From the NCBI RefSeq assembly GCF_902459505.1, contig NC_047097.1:12795749-12859748 (forward strand): a stretch of 64,000 nucleotides of DNA, given 5' to 3'. Both the position numbers and the translations under genes were made by a program. The notes below the pieces were generated by a model. The model saw only the letters and a program-made list of their open reading frames with translations. It searched no databases and had not been told where the DNA came from. The stretch is from Geotrypetes seraphini. Lineage: Eukaryota > Chordata > Amphibia > Gymnophiona > Dermophiidae. This document shows positions 1-13,359 of this stretch, one piece after another (position 1 is the stretch's first letter; each line of letters starts with the position of its first letter).

Positions 1-1830
1 ATAATATCCACCCTGTGATCCAGAGAATCCTGAAACCTCACTCCCCCATCACAGGGGGGGGGGGGGGGTGCTGTGCGCTGGAAAACCTGTGCCACGGTGG
101 CATCTACCTCAGGTTGTTCAGACCTGTCAAAAATCAGGATTCAGGAAATAAAGCATAGACATAGCTTTAGCAGATTGGAAAAAGCTTTCGATGGATCATA
201 CTGTTCTGAAATTAGATTGGAGCTGTGCAATGAATGGAAAAAGGCATAGAACAGACCAGGACCAAATCCAGAGAATGAGAAGGTGGAAAATCCAAATGGA
301 GCTCTTTCAGAACATCAGCCATAAAGAGGCAGGCAGAAACCCACTGAAAATGTGAAGGATCAGCACCTCCAAATCCATACACTCAGGGTGGCCGAGGAGA
401 CTAGTTTTGGCAAAGCCATCAGCCAGATCCAATTTAAATACAGTGGTAGGCGACGCATCAAACTCTGCATGGCAACTACTGCAATCAAGGTCTGGCACAG
501 CCAGACAGAGCTCTCAAATATGAAGCTTCACCACAGATGCCATAGACCGAAAAGGCCGCAAGCGCCCGCTGGCTACATCAAACGAGAGTGGGGTCTGAGG
601 ATAGGCAATTCAGAAGAACCATATAAAATCCAGTGAAAAGGCTCACTCTGTAACCAGGGCAAGGCTCTGAGGTACATGTCTCATCAAAAGAGTCCCTTGA
701 CTCAGAACGCAAGGCATACTGTGCCATACTCCAGAACGGCCCCTGGATAAGATTTTCTTTGGAAGGCAAAGACTCAGGTCAGCTCAAGAGGATATGGAGG
801 AGGCAAAGCCCGTAACTCCTGCTCCCAGTGCGCTACAGCACATGGCACAAAATCGTTAATCCGACGCAATCAATGTCCACATCCAGTAGATAAGGACTGG
901 GGAGTCCATCCCAATAAATTTTGAGTCAAATAGAGGGGTTTTTGAGGCAGAAGAAGCAGTTAGTGGCCATCTTGGATTTTAAAATCGCTCTTTTTCTGTC
1001 ATGAATTTGCACCTAAATGTACAAAAAAAGCAAAAACTGAAAATAAAAAAAATAGCAATTTGTGGTCTGGGGAAGTGGAAGACCTGAACCCTACCCACAG
1101 AAACTGTGAAAAACGAAGTTTAAAATCGATCCACAAGCCACCGCTGAAGTTCACATAGGAAATAACGGAGGTACTTACACTCTCTGTAGTGCTTTTGCCT
1201 GTCAGCATTTTTAAAGCAGCTGAGTGGAGAAAAAAGGATTTTCTGCTTCAGAAACAGCTCCAAATGCACAGTGGAGAAAAAAAGGATTTTCTGCTTCAGA
1301 AACAGCTCCAAATGCACAGAATTGAAGATCTTCAGACTGCCAGTCAGCCAGAAACAGACTATAGCCTCCGCCCCCATGGATCCTCTGCCATGTGGTAAGG
1401 GGCAGGAAAAGCAGCCTTCGCCTTGAAATCTAGGTGGGTTTCTTTCCAGATGCACACAGCCTGTGCTAGAAACCTGACAGTCACTGGCCAGCAGACTCCC
1501 ACAGGAAGGGTCCCCAGGTATTTGAAGAAGGTGGCATACATCAGGCTGGCTCCACCAGAGTTTCTCTGAAGCTGCAGTCCAGCACCATAGGACTGCATCC
1601 TTTTCTCCAGAGGACCGCTGGGAAGGAGCCTCAAGGCACTGAAGCCACCAAAAATAACTTCAAACGAGAAAAGAAACAGAAGCTTGCAGAAATTGAAACT
1701 GGGATTGTTTACTAACTCTCAGGCTAAGGAGTTGAAGCATGTGTTCAGAAAAGGTGTGATTTCTGAAACACCCGGACTGCAGGTTGGGATTGAACACCTA
1801 GCGTATGGAATCCAGATGGGTCATAACAGA
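1..1830 (-). mobile_element. DIRS-type retroelement fossil, partial, cut by window edge
   Basis: This segment parallels 42760-44045 along its length, in the same orientation, including the region around 1100-1600 and the outer end near 1700-1830 (GGGATTGAACACCTA shared). It represents the gag-side end of a DIRS element. It is broken and incomplete, and more diverged than the intron 4 copy, which suggests an old insertion. Confidence 0.65.
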
Positions 1831-2039
1831 AAAATAAATTGCAGAGCAGAAGACAAGGCATTAACTTGCTTGCAAAAGGAAAAATTAAGGAGACGGGGAC
1901 TTCTCACCAATACAAGGAGACAGAGCTGAAAAGCTGTAGATTTCTTTTGCAAAAACTCACATGTAGAGGTGAATAACTGGTCAAGACTTATGTTCCTTTT
2001 GAACTGGAAACACAATTATTCAGTCATTAAAACAGCAAT

Positions 2040-2620
2040 GGAGTGAGAGTCTTTGGAGGAGGAACTTGCGAGACTTGGCCAAAGGCAGATGAAATTTAAC
2101 GTGGAGAAGTGTAATGTGATCTGCCTAAGGAAAAATAATCCCAACTACAGATACAAAAATGCTGGGTTGCAAATTAGGAGCCACCATTCAAGAAAGAGTC
2201 ACCAGATTCCAAAAAAAGCAAATAGAATGATGGGAGAGTATTAAAAAAAAAAAAAAGAAAAAACCAAACGGTAGAGAGCAAAACTGAAAATATCATTAAG
2301 TCTCTAGTGTGATCACACTGAGTACTGTGGGCTGTTTTGGTTGCCCCATCTCTAAAAAGGAGCCTCCCTTAAACCCAGGAGATTGAAGAAAGTTCATGGT
2401 TCAAGAGGTTTGGACCACTTCCTGGGGGAAGAGGGAAGGTTTTTTTTTGTTAAGTATTAGCAGATAGATTAGGGAGAGTCATTGTTTATGTCTGGATGTG
2501 AGCTACAATAAATCTACTTTGGGTTCTACCAGGAACTTGGACCCTTTTGTGGGAAACGTGATGCTGGGCTTGATAGACCTTGGTCTGAAACAGCATGGCT
2601 GTTAAGTTGGAACTGGCTTA
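2040..2620 (+). mobile_element. CR1-like LINE, 3' part
   Basis: Translation near 2080 gives RQMKFNVEKCNVICLRKNNP, which matches the CR1 RT thumb region (QMKFNVDKCKVMHLG type). The end around 2530-2600 has the CR1 3' tail pattern (TGGGCTTGATAGACCTTGGTCTG). It is degraded. Confidence 0.75.
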
Positions 2621-2639
2621 TTAGCATATGTGCTTTTTT

Positions 2640-3670
2640 GCATTACATTTCCATGCAATAATAGAATCACATATTTAAAAAAAGGGAAAAGTACATTATT
2701 TTTTTTTACCTCACTTGTGGAGTTTGATGATAGAAGTATAAGATAAAATAACTACCATTGTAAGTGAGTCTTTTTCAGCTTATTTGAAATGGGACAGGAG
2801 ATTATTAATATAATGAATATTGATTCAGTTTGTGTTATGTTTTCTGCTAGATTTTTTTCTTCTCCCCTGTATTGTGGAATTCATGGATCAAAAAGTTCTA
2901 CTGCACTTCATTTGAAGACACCACACAATTTACTGTAGAAGAAAGTATTTTTATTCAGCACATCTTTAACCAGTTTTCATAAGATATAACTGAGTTTTAA
3001 ACATTAGTATATATATTAGCTATTTCAGACATACACTATTTTATTGTTTATAAAGTTATGAAGAGGCAGCTTCTCAGTGGATAGAACATGATCATGAGTT
3101 GGTCTTCCTTCAGGACAGAGGCGCTTTTGTCCTACATATTTCATTTTTACCAAACACAAGCTGAATTTAGCCAAGATAAAAATATCAAGAATTCAAGGTT
3201 GTAGTAAGGTATGTTGTAATAAATGTTTTAACAATCCACGTTTTGTTAGGTGCTCAGAATTAGCATTCTACCTTTTTTGATATTGAAAGATGGTGTATTT
3301 CATTTGTCAAAACAGTATTTAAGAAACTGTCCAAACTTTGAACCCTATTTCAAGTTTACCATTTAGCAGCAGTATGCTTTCCTAAAACAAGAGCACAGCA
3401 CAGCACTTTCGGCTACAACATACCATCTCACCTGTAAATACTTAACTCAAATCCTTTTACTTGCCAAGCATCCTCAACGACATACCCTTGACAGTCAACA
3501 GAAGTGTATCTATGCTTGTATTACATTATTATACATGCACTAAATAAACTTTATAAATGGTACTTTTGTTTCGGGAAAAACTGATTTTGCTCATATTACC
3601 TTAAGAAAAATGTAGCAATGTTTCATACTAATTGCTTGAGGTTTCTCTACAGCAAAATTACAAAAAGAAT
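2640..3670. other. AT-rich stretch without recognised gene
   Basis: This sequence is largely unique by eye, with a plus-strand AATAAA near 3543 and a minus-strand AATAAA near 2950. It could hold a UTR of an unseen neighbour, but no coding exon was recognised. Confidence 0.4.
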
Positions 3671-3674
3671 TTAA

Positions 3675-6430
3675 CAGTTACTTACCTGTAACAGGTGTTA
3701 TCAGAGAACAGCAGGCAGATATTCTTACAGATGGGCGACATCTTCCACATAGTCCGAGTATGGACAGTGAAAAGTGAAACTATTATTTTAAAATTTGAAA
3801 AAGTCATAGATTGCCCATACCATGCATGTTCAGGTGCCTTCAGGTCATGGCACTGCCAGTTGAGTTAGAAAGCTAAGAAGCCAACTAGGGGAGAGAAGGA
3901 TAGTTTGTAAGAATATCTGCCTGTTGTCCTTGAACAGAGGGAGAATGCTAGATGTGGTGTACTTAGATTTTAACAAAGCCTTTGACAGTGTTCCACACAG
4001 ATGTCTAATAAATAAACTGAGTGCCCTCGGGAAGGGCTGGGTCAGAAACTGGTTGAGTGCAAGATGACATAGGGTAGTAGTCAATGGAGGAAAGGGATGT
4101 TACCAGTGGTGTGCCTCAAGGTTCTGTTCTTGGGCCTGTTCTTTTTAACATTTTTATAAGCGATATTGCTGAAGGACTGTCAGGTAAGATTTGCCTCTGC
4201 AGATGATACCAAAATCTGCAATAGAGTAGATTCGCTGGATGGTGTGAATAATATGAAGAAAGAGCTAGAGAAAGCTTAAATAATAGTCTGAAATTTGGCA
4301 GCTAAAATTTAATGCTAAGAAATGCAAGGGCATGCATTTGGGCTGCAAAAACCTGAAGGAACAGTACAGTTTAGGGGGCAAAAAACTTATGTGCATGACA
4401 GAAGAGCGGGACTTGGGTGTGATGATCTTAAAGTGGCCAAACAAGTTGAAACGGTAATGGTGAAAGCTAGAAGGATGCTAAGGTGCAAAGGAAGAGGTAT
4501 TGATGCCTCTGTATAAGACTCTGGTAAGACTTCATTTAGAATATTGTATTCTAGAGACTGCACCTTCAAAAAGATATAAAAAAAGGATGGAGTCAGTCCA
4601 GACGAAGACTACTACAATAGTGTGTGGTCTTCGTCATAAGGCATATGACGAAGGGACAGATTTAAAGATCTCAATATGTATACTTTGGAGGAAAGGCAGG
4701 AGAGGGTAGATAGGATAGAGATGTTTAAATATTTGTGTGGTGTAAATGCGCATGAGTCGAGTCTCATTTGAAAGGAAGCTCTGGAATGAGAGGGCATAGG
4801 ATGAAGTTAAGAGGTGATAGGCTCAGGATTAATCTAAGGAAATACTTTTTTACAGAAAGGGTGGTAGATGCATGAACAGTCTCCTGGTAAAGGTGGTGGA
4901 GACTGAGACTGTCTGATTTCAAGAAAGCCTGAGATAGGCACGTGGGATCTCTTAGAGGAAGAGATAATGGTTACTGCTGTTGGACAGACTGGATAGACCA
5001 TTTGGCCTTTATCTGCTATCATGTTTCTATGTAATATAAGAACTTGTTTTTGTAAACCGCAGAAAACTGGTATATAAAACATCGTATTGTATTGTATTGC
5101 TCACACCTTTTATGCAGTAACACAGCCTCTAAAGAGATGAATTGAAGACATCTGGATCTGTGAGATCACTGTGATTTGCTGAAATAGAGGATCTGTCGCT
5201 TGGAACCATTGAGTCGATAATGCCTATTGAGGTTTTCTGAAATGGAGACTGGCAAATAGAGTTACAAGTTCTGTGGAGGTGTCGTAGCATTTACCTTGCA
5301 GAAATAGTGGGATAAGAGGAGACCTTCTGGCAAAATTGAATTATTGTATGTAGTTTGTGCTGTGGGATGAAAGCTTGAGTCCCAAGTTGTATCTAAGAGG
5401 GCTCCAGATGGGATTTCTTATAATTGATCTAGAATCCCAGAAGCTCCAATAGATGAACTGCTGCTTAATTTTAGGCAGTCTAGAAATATTAGAAATAAAT
5501 AATTGTTACAAGAGGTGCTTTCGAGTCAGAGTCGATGCGCTAACGCTTTGAGTGCTAAGAAGTAGACTCGGAAGGAGAGTTGGGTTTTAGCTTCTTAGTT
5601 TTTTGGGGGTTTTTTTCTACGAGGTCCTCCAAAGGGGACAGTATTGAAGCAGAAGTAGAACTCGATGTCAATGCTATTGGTACTGGCTCAAAAGTCCTAT
5701 GCTGAGTCTCGACGTTGGAATCTGAATTCATTTTTGAAGCTGAACCAAAAATGTGCTCGTACTTCAGCCTTCTCGATTTTAGCAACCTCCTCTTTAATTT
5801 AGACCATAGTGGGCATAAAAAAATCTTGGTGTTGGGGACCAACGCACTGAATGTATGACTGATGTGGGTCTGTAACAGAAATGATCTGCCTATATCACTC
5901 ACACCGTTTGAAGCCGCTAGGAGCTTTAGACATTAAGGGAAAAATCACCAATGTGAGGTCAAAGAACCGGAAGGTACAGGGAGATTGAGCGTTAATTGAC
6001 AGCAAAAGGACATGATGTTCCCGGCCTGAAGATGGGAAGGGCCAGAGGGCCCAAAAGAAACAGACTAAAAGAATAATATATATATTACCAATTTGGGAAG
6101 GCGCAAAATACTAATGTATGCAGATATGCACAATAAGAGTATGCCAGTTGAAAGCACTTAAAATTAATGCCTGAAAAGATGTGGTATGAGAAACCAAAGA
6201 CAGCTTCTCGGCTCCGCAGAGAACTAGAAAACTGACAGTGCTGCAAGCTGGCAGTGGGTGGGAAGGCACCCATACATGCGTGCAACAGGCGATCTTTGAC
6301 TTTTTTAAAAATTTAAAAGTGATAGTTTCACTTTTCACCGTCCGTACCCAGGCTCCATGGGGAACATCACCCATCTGTAAGAAAACGCTGCCTGCTTGTC
6401 CTGGGATAAACAGCATTACATAGAGAATAA
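3675..6430. mobile_element. DIRS-type fossil with inverted terminal repeats, split by a CR1 LINE
   Basis: The left arm (3680-3900, plus) and right arm (6180-6425, minus) are imperfect inverted copies of each other: both contain CAGGCAG, TTCTTACAGATGGG and GGTGAAAAGTGAAACTAT-type blocks. Inverted terminal repeats are a known DIRS feature. A minus-strand remnant at 5555-5902 is Ser/Lys rich and gag-like. A CR1 LINE (about 3937-5095) sits inside. The element is broken in many places and most of pol is absent. Confidence 0.6.
3937..5095 (+). mobile_element. CR1-like LINE (RT to 3' end)
   Basis: Translation gives MLDVVYLDFNKAFDSVPHRC, then RNWLSAR and VVVNGG, the CR1 RT palm motifs. The C-terminal part shows RKYFFTERVVDA, and the element ends in the tail GACTGGATAGACCATTTGGC followed by a TATTGTATTGTATTG run. 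Several frameshifts and stops interrupt it. It lies inside the DIRS fossil and is therefore younger than it. Confidence 0.85.
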
Positions 6431-6439
6431 ATCTTGAAT

Positions 6440-6935
6440 TGCACAATACATACAGCCTTCCTACTCTTCTCTGGCAAGCTGCAAAGACCCTTAAAGTGCC
6501 TATACCTGCAACCTGACCTCTGATAAGGCTGTATAATGTGACTATATTAAAGCTGAAGTTCTAAGCCAACTTCAAACAATTAAGAACTTCGCAAAGAACT
6601 GCAGTACTTACAGTACAGTGCTTTGTAATGAGCACCAGAATTTTCACATTTAAAGAATCTACTAGTGTTTTAAAATGAAAAGCAAGACAGTATCTCCTGT
6701 ATCAGATCATTAATCTAAAGAGTTCATTAACCAACTGCTCTCACTGAGCATTTCTTTATACACAGTAAACAGTTTAATGGCTAAGCAAGAAAATAAATGG
6801 GATAGTGTTTCACCAGAGCTACTGAAGCCTATTTCCCAGACCCATGGATGTAGAGTACAGGATGGACTCATTCCAGGTTTTCTTCAGAGCAGATTGCACT
6901 TTTGGCCTGTCATATTGGAGACCGTAAACACTGTT
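6440..6935. other. Low-repeat intergenic stretch
   Basis: No exon, RNA gene or recognised repeat was seen here. Confidence 0.4.
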
Positions 6936-6941
6936 GTGATC

Positions 6942-7310
6942 TAGGCCCTGTTGCACAAAAAGTGTTCCGTGCCAATAAGACTCGTTAAAGCAGTATTATT
7001 GGCAGGAAAACCCTCCTTCCGATGCACAAAAGGGTTCTAAATGGCTGCTACCTATCCTTGTAGCAGCCATCGAGAACCCTATGCAAATACATCGCAAGGA
7101 GCTCATTACTATTTCAATGAGCTATCCCTGCAATGTACTAACAGGAATGCCCCCTCCAGCACCGAATAAATTGGTGCTGAAATTTTATAGCAGCTCCTGT
7201 TGTACATGTGTTGTACAACACACGCACAACAGGAGCTGCCAAAAAATTTTGACACCAATTTATTCAGTAGCTGTGCCCATAATTTAAAAAAAAAAATAAA
7301 AAATTTTAAG
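6942..7310. mobile_element. MITE-like element, same family as 26458-27123
   Basis: The start GGCCCTGTTGCACAAAAAGT, the GGAAAACCCTCCTTCCGATG block and the CAGCCATCGAGAACCCTATG block match the reverse complement of 26930-27123 in order. The 3' part contains its own inverted block (CAGCTCCTGTTG ... CAACAGGAGCTG, 7190-7240). Confidence 0.65.
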
Positions 7311-7469
7311 TCCACGCTCTCCTGCTGAGCCCTTCCCCACAAATCTGGGACCTGACCCCTTCTTACCCCCACCCTGTGCCTTTTTTTCAAATCTGCAGGA
7401 GAGATGCCCACTCCTTCTTCAAAGGCCCCCTCCCACCAACCAGGCCAGCAACCTAACCTTGTACAGGGA

Positions 7470-10200
7470 GCCAGTATGAGTTTTGGAAGGCAGCGATAAT
7501 GTGGTCGTATTTTTTCAATGAGTATATCAGTCTGAGGGCTGTATTTTGCACTGTTTGTAATTGTTTTTATCATGTTGGCAGGGCACGACAGGTATAGGAT
7601 GTTACAGTAGTCTAGGAGTCCTAGAACTAGGGACTGGACCAGGGGTCTGAATTGTTTTTTGTCAAAGTGTTTTCAGATTTGTCTTTAAGATGCGCATGAC
7701 TGCGAAAGCTTTCTGGACTGTTTTGTTGATTTGGAGTTGCATGGTGCAGCCTCTCTCTATCACTGTTCCCAGCAGTTTTAGATTGGATTGCAAGGGGTAT
7801 GTGATGGAGTTTATTGTGGTTTTATTTTTTCCGAGAAATAGGAATTTAGTTTTGTATTGGTTCCGCTTTAGTTTGTGGTCTTTCATCCATTTTGTCAATG
7901 TTTCTAGTGTTATGTGTAGTATGTTTGTTGTGTTGGAAGTATGTTGGTCAAAAGGAAGGAGTATGATGATGTCATCTGCATAGCTATATGAAGTTATGCC
8001 TAGTGTGGCTTTGCAGAGATTGAAGAATGTTGGAGATAGAGGAGAGCCTTGGGGGACTCCGTAGTGATTGATCCAGGAATCCAATTTTTCTTTGTTTGGT
8101 TTAACTCTATATCTCCTGGATTGAAGGAATCTTTGAAACCATGTGTAAACTCTTACCTGTGATTCCTATTGCTTTTATTGTTTGTAGTAGGATGTCATGG
8201 TCTACCAGGTCAAATGCTGCAGTGAAATCAAGTTGTATGACTAGCATTTTTTTTTGCCTTTACTTAGATGTTGTCTGGCTGTGTCTAGTAGACAGCCTAG
8301 TAGTGTCTCTGTGCTGTAGTTGGCCAGGAAGCCTGATTGTGAGGGGTGGAGTATGTTATAGTTTTCTAAGTAGTCAGTGAGAAGTTTTGCCACAAAGCCT
8401 TCCATTAGCTTGACATATAGCGGTATTGAGGCTAAAGGTTGATGTGATGGTGATGATTTCATTGAGATCTTGTGGGAATTGGCCCTCTGTAAGCGTGCAG
8501 CTCATCCATTGCAAGAGGTGGGTATGGAATTTTGTGCTGGAGGTTTAACAGGTATGGGGGGGCAGTGGTTGAGGTCGCATGCTGCAAGACTATTTTTTGT
8601 ATAGTCTGTTCAGGTCAGACCATTGTATATCTGGGAGTCTGACCAGGTTCTGTTTGTTGCACAGGACTCTTTTTCATGGGGGGGGAGGGTAGTGTGATCT
8701 CATCCAGGTGGTTTGGGGTCCCAGTGAAGGTATTCCTGGCTGTTGAGATTTTGTTTCTAAAGAATTCAGCCAGTTGAGTGGCTATTGGTGTGGGGGGGGG
8801 GGGGGGGGAGTCTTTTGTAGCCAAGTAGGATTTGGTGTCTGTGAATTACCTTAGCAATTTGAAGTTTCTTGGTGTCTTAGATTTCGGTGCCTATCTGGTT
8901 GGTGTAGTATGTCTTTCTTTTTAAATTTTTTTTGTATTTTTTGTTTAGTGTTCTCGGTTATTTTTTCTCCATTCTCTTTTTAGTCGTTTGCATTGACATT
9001 TGAGTTGGGAGTAATTTGTTGTCGAACCATTTGTCTGAGCATCTGTAGATTTTGGTTTTTGATTGTAGTTGGGTCATATCCTCGAGCAGGGTTGTACTTA
9101 GTGTGCGCCAGTGGATAATGAAGTCTTTGGGGTTACCGTCTTGGAACTACCGTCTTGGAACATAGTGTCTGCTTTGTTCCAGAATTTTTCTTTTTTTGGG
9201 GGAGGGGGGTGTCAATCTTTTGACATGCTTCATAGGTTAAGCTTTGGTTATGTTTGGGTTTAATCCATGGCCAGTTCATTTGAAGGTGTATATGTAATGG
9301 TCTGACCATTGTGTGAATTTCTGGTGGGGTGGGTTGATGGGCATGAAGGCCGCTATGTCAAGTTGGTGGCCTCTCTCATGTGGTTTGGAGGTCTAGAATC
9401 TTGAAGGATAGGGCTTTAAGGAAAAATAGAAAGCTTTCTGTTTGTCCGGAAGATTCATCTTTGAGGTAAAGGTTTAGATCTCCTAAGATTAGGTTGTATG
9501 ATGATGTGAGGGAGTTTCTGAAGATAAATTCTTCTAATTCCGGTTTTGCTGTGTTCTATTTCCCTAGGGTTATGTAGCATAGGAGGCGGGTCATGGATTC
9601 CTTTAGTGTGGAACTCGATAATTGGCAGGCAAGTCAGTCCATGTGGAGGGGGGGGTGGAGGTTTTGTCCAGTATGTTTACATTTAGAGTGGTTTTGGCTA
9701 TGATGGCTAGACTTCCTCCTCATTTTTTTATCTCTGAAAATTACTTGTATTTTGTAGTCCTGCGGACAGACTTGGATCAGTGTCCAAGGTTAGCCATGTT
9801 TCGGTCAGAGACATCCTAGCTTAGCGGTTTTTATCCAGTCCCTTATGTTCTCTGTTTTTGGGCCTAGGGATCTAATGTTCATGTATGCACATTTTATTGA
9901 GGTAAATTCTATTTTAGTGTTGTGAGTCATTTTTGGGTAGATGAGGGAGCTTGGTTGGGAGTGGAATTGGTCCTGGGGGGGTGTTCGTGGGGTGCTGTAG
10001 TGCATGCAAGCCGAGCAGTTGACCAGGTTTCTGTCCGCATGATTTCTTCCAGCTGGGTGGCGATTTCTGTTGGTTGTTACAGTAACTGGGTTTGGGGAGA
10101 TGTTTCCTGTTGCTATCCGGTTTGTTATGTTCAAGAGGAGCAGTAGGATGATCATCATTTGGTTTTATTTTATTGGCTTCATTGTGCGTAGTAGGAGGCG
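7470..10200 (-). mobile_element. L2/Rex-clade LINE, nearly full length
   Basis: Reading along the minus strand: IKCAYMNIRSLGPKTENIRD (endonuclease start, near 9860), a pre-RT segment near 8700, ASIPLYVKLMEGFVAKLLTD and HPSQSGFLANYSTETLLG (RT, 8300-8430), GVPQGSPLSP and YADDI (RT core, 7940-8080), and LDYCNILYLSCPANM (C-terminal domain, about 7610). The order matches a non-LTR retrotransposon. Frames shift repeatedly, so it is dead. Poly-G runs at 8678-8690 and 8791-8810 are later slippage. Confidence 0.85.
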
Positions 10201-10840
10201 TGGTCTGGGTGGTGTGTGCGTGATGGGTTTAGAGTGAGTTGTGCTTGCCTTGGAGATTTCTCGTGGTGTGCTTGCTGTTGTGGAATTTTATGGCTTGGTC
10301 CTTCTTGGTTGACACAAAGGGCCCTTTGGCTGAGCAGCCCTTTAAAGGGCTGAATGAAGAGGCTTTGTTCCTGGGAAGAAGGGGGTGGGGCTTCCCGCCA
10401 AAGAAAATCAATCAGCTAAAGCAAAGATGTTGCCTGGGTGCAGTGAGGGGGACAACTGGCTTTTCTTCCCCTCACTGTGCTGCAGACTGTGGCTACACAC
10501 TGGAAAACAAATGCTCTTTCAAGGGCTGAATGAAGAGGCTTTGTTCCTGAGAAGATGCACTGGGAGGAGTAGGGCCACCATTTTGAAGAGGTGGGTCTTC
10601 AGGTAGGAACGAGAGGGCATCCCTCCTGCTGAACTTTTGAAAAAGGGTACAGGATATGGGGGGGGGTGTCAGGGGGCTTGAGTTAGGCTCCCAGCCTGGT
10701 ATTGGGGGGGGGATCATTGCTGCTGATCTGAAAAAAAAATAAAAAAGACACAGGGTGTCAGGTGTTCTGACTCGGTGGGAGGACGCAACTGTTGTGCGTG
10801 TGTGCGTGCGTAACGCAAGCAAAGCTGGCCCCGTTAAAAA
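10200..10840 (-). mobile_element. Probable 5' region of the adjacent LINE
   Basis: This GC-rich segment lies directly upstream of the endonuclease start of the minus-strand LINE. It contains two near-identical ~34-bp blocks (AAGGGCTGAATGAAGAGGCT..., 10344 and 10519), which may be 5'-UTR sub-repeats. Confidence 0.45.
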
Positions 10841-11210
10841 TAATCTCTCTGCTGGCTGAGCGGATACAGCAGAGGAATTCCTGATCAGTTGAGCTGGCAG
10901 GACTCCCCAAATCCCCTGACTGGAGGCTTTGGGGCTTCCCCTGTCACTCAGCTGATCAGGGATTCCCCTGCCACATCAGCTGAGCTGGCAGGTAAGTAGA
11001 GCAGCGACAGGAAAGGTTGCGGAAGGCAGGAGGAGAAGCTTGGTTAACATTTGCTCTTTTGAGCAAATGCCAGACACAGTTCCTCTCCCTTTTACCAGCA
11101 CTGCTGTCCACCAATAGCATGCATATAATTTGCATGCTATTCATGCAGAGCATCACCTATTGGGGAAAAATCATTGTGCAGCGTTGCCCTAATGACTTTC
11201 TTAAGTAATC
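10840..11210. repeat. Inverted-repeat-rich segment, unclassified
   Basis: CAGCTGATCAGGGATTCC and CTGATCAGTTGAGCTGGCAG blocks recur in both orientations, followed by a GCATGCATATAATTTGCATGC palindrome near 11116-11136. It resembles a degraded MITE. Confidence 0.4.
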
Positions 11211-13271
11211 TAGCCAAGTGCTGCTCTCTGGTATAACCCTGCAGACAGTACAATATACTACACACCTTTTTTTTCCATATGAGATGGCAGCAGCACTTAT
11301 TCTTATTAAGTGTATAACCTGGTCTCTTGAAAGAGAACTCAGCCTATTAAAATGGTGTAGCACCAATGCCTCTTCTAACTAGATATGAAAAATTTGGTTC
11401 CATACTATCAGTGATTTCCAAACTTTATACTACAGTACAACTCCTAAAATATTTTTATACATCACAGAACCCTCTATGTAAACATACAAACAAGATTCTC
11501 TAATTTCTTGAGAAACCTAGCTTGGGAATCACAGTACTAGACCTACTCCCAAAACAAGTTCTGGTACACAAGCTTAAGAAACTAGATTTCAATAATATGA
11601 ATTGCACAAAAGCTACAGGTATAAATATCCTATCTTTAATTAAATTCTACTGGTTTACATACAAATCAGCTTTCTGGTGCAGAGGAAATTTCAAAGCACA
11701 AGAAATCCACCATGAGGGGGAAGGATATGTGCTCAACAATCCAAATTTCAGCACCCTATGGGCTGCACACAAGAGCAGCAATGAGTTAACAGAGAAAGCA
11801 AAGTTTAATCCTACAGATGCTCCTTATAATCTTGGGCAAGTTATGTAGCCCTCAGGTACAAACTCAGGGTTAGATTTACAGTAGTCCCATTTTATGTAAT
11901 GGTACCTACTACTATGAATGTACTTTAATCCAATAGTGCACTTTTGGCATATCTAGCTCTTAGATTGTCAGCCATTCAGGATCAACAACACAGACACTAT
12001 GACTAACTCACCTTGAAGTGGCTCTTGAAAAGGCATGAGCTAAATCCAAATTTGAAAATCGTTGAAGGAAAGCACTGCAGCAGCTTACAGTGGTAGCATA
12101 AAACTGGCTCTCCCAGGAGCTGATGCAGAAAACTGTGCACTAGAGTGAGCTCAGCTCTGTCACAAATTAGTGATCCAAAAAATACTGCTGTATAATGCAA
12201 GTAACGGGCATGCAAATTACTGTTGCTTAAAAATCATGGCAGTGCACAATGTCACCTGTCCTGTCAGTGCTTGAGTGGCAACTGGTTCAGGCACTGACAG
12301 AAGGGTGACTTTTTAAAACAAGTTACCAGCAGTCTGCATTAGTCCTGATCTCCCTCCTCGCTAACTTAACCCTACTCCTCCTTCCTCTCTCCCCCTCTCA
12401 TATTAGGGTAAATTATGTTTTTTCTAATGTCTATTGGAACTTCTCCCCAGCCTCTGCCCAAAATGGGGATCCCCAATACCATGCCTTAAATGAGGCAAGA
12501 GTGCTTCCCCATTCACACCTGGATCTGCACCATCATTTTCAAAATGGCAATACCCTACCCTGTGCAGTGCATCCTAGTCAGCACTGGGTGGGGCTAGTCT
12601 GCTATATAAGAGAATAAAACACCAGGGCATTTTTTTTTTTAAGTTGAGAGCAAGCCAGTGGTGCCACTCATGTCTGGGATGGGGGAGGGGGAAATGCCAA
12701 TAGACAACCAGGATAATTTTTTTTTAAGTCGGGGGTAGTGTGCCAGATGGACCTTTTTAAATTTAAGTGGCTCAGGCAGAGGGGAGGAAGATATGACTGA
12801 TGCAGACCATAAGAGCTCTATGTAGCCTCATACCTGGCATTATGCCCCCACAGTAGACATCAGTGAACAGCCCCATATTGCTATTGGGCAACTAATAGGC
12901 TTTATCATCATACATTTTAATATGCTGCGTTTACTCTAGGAGCAAACTTTGTTAAAATTGAGCACTATAGCCCATGGTAGCTTTCTGCATCAGCCCCTCC
13001 CCCCTTCCCCAGAAACTGCCTACCTCACATTCTGTTTCTGCTGAGCTTTGTTAGAGTCATATCCAAACCTAGCATGGGAAGGGCACAAGAGACAAAACAC
13101 TGAACATTTAGAAGTGGCTAAGTTAAAAAAGACAATTTAACCGATTCCAAAAGAAAAAAATGTTTCCTCTGCAATATATGTACATGTAAACATATAGATG
13201 CTGTATCACCTGCAGCAGAACTGCCAAGGCTCTTTCCTCTCTTTGTGTACAAAGTTTCAGCTGGATCAGCA

Positions 13272-13359
13272 TATTTATGACATGGGGTGCTGCTGACCTC
13301 TCAAGAAGTGTGACTTATTTATGACATGGGGTGCTGCTGACCTCTCAAGAAGTGTGACT
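13272..13359. repeat. Perfect 44-bp tandem duplication
   Basis: The unit beginning TATTTATGACATGGGGTGCT and ending AAGTGTGACT occurs twice head to tail (13272-13315 and 13316-13359) with no mismatch, which implies a recent duplication or an assembly or copy-number variant. It lies in the probable 3' UTR of FAM219B. Confidence 0.97.

Noticed and set aside
7138-7262. Short palindrome (AGCAGCTCCTGTTG... CAACAGGAGCTG) as an RNA gene
   Set aside because: It is internal to a MITE-like element and lacks any known RNA-family signature.
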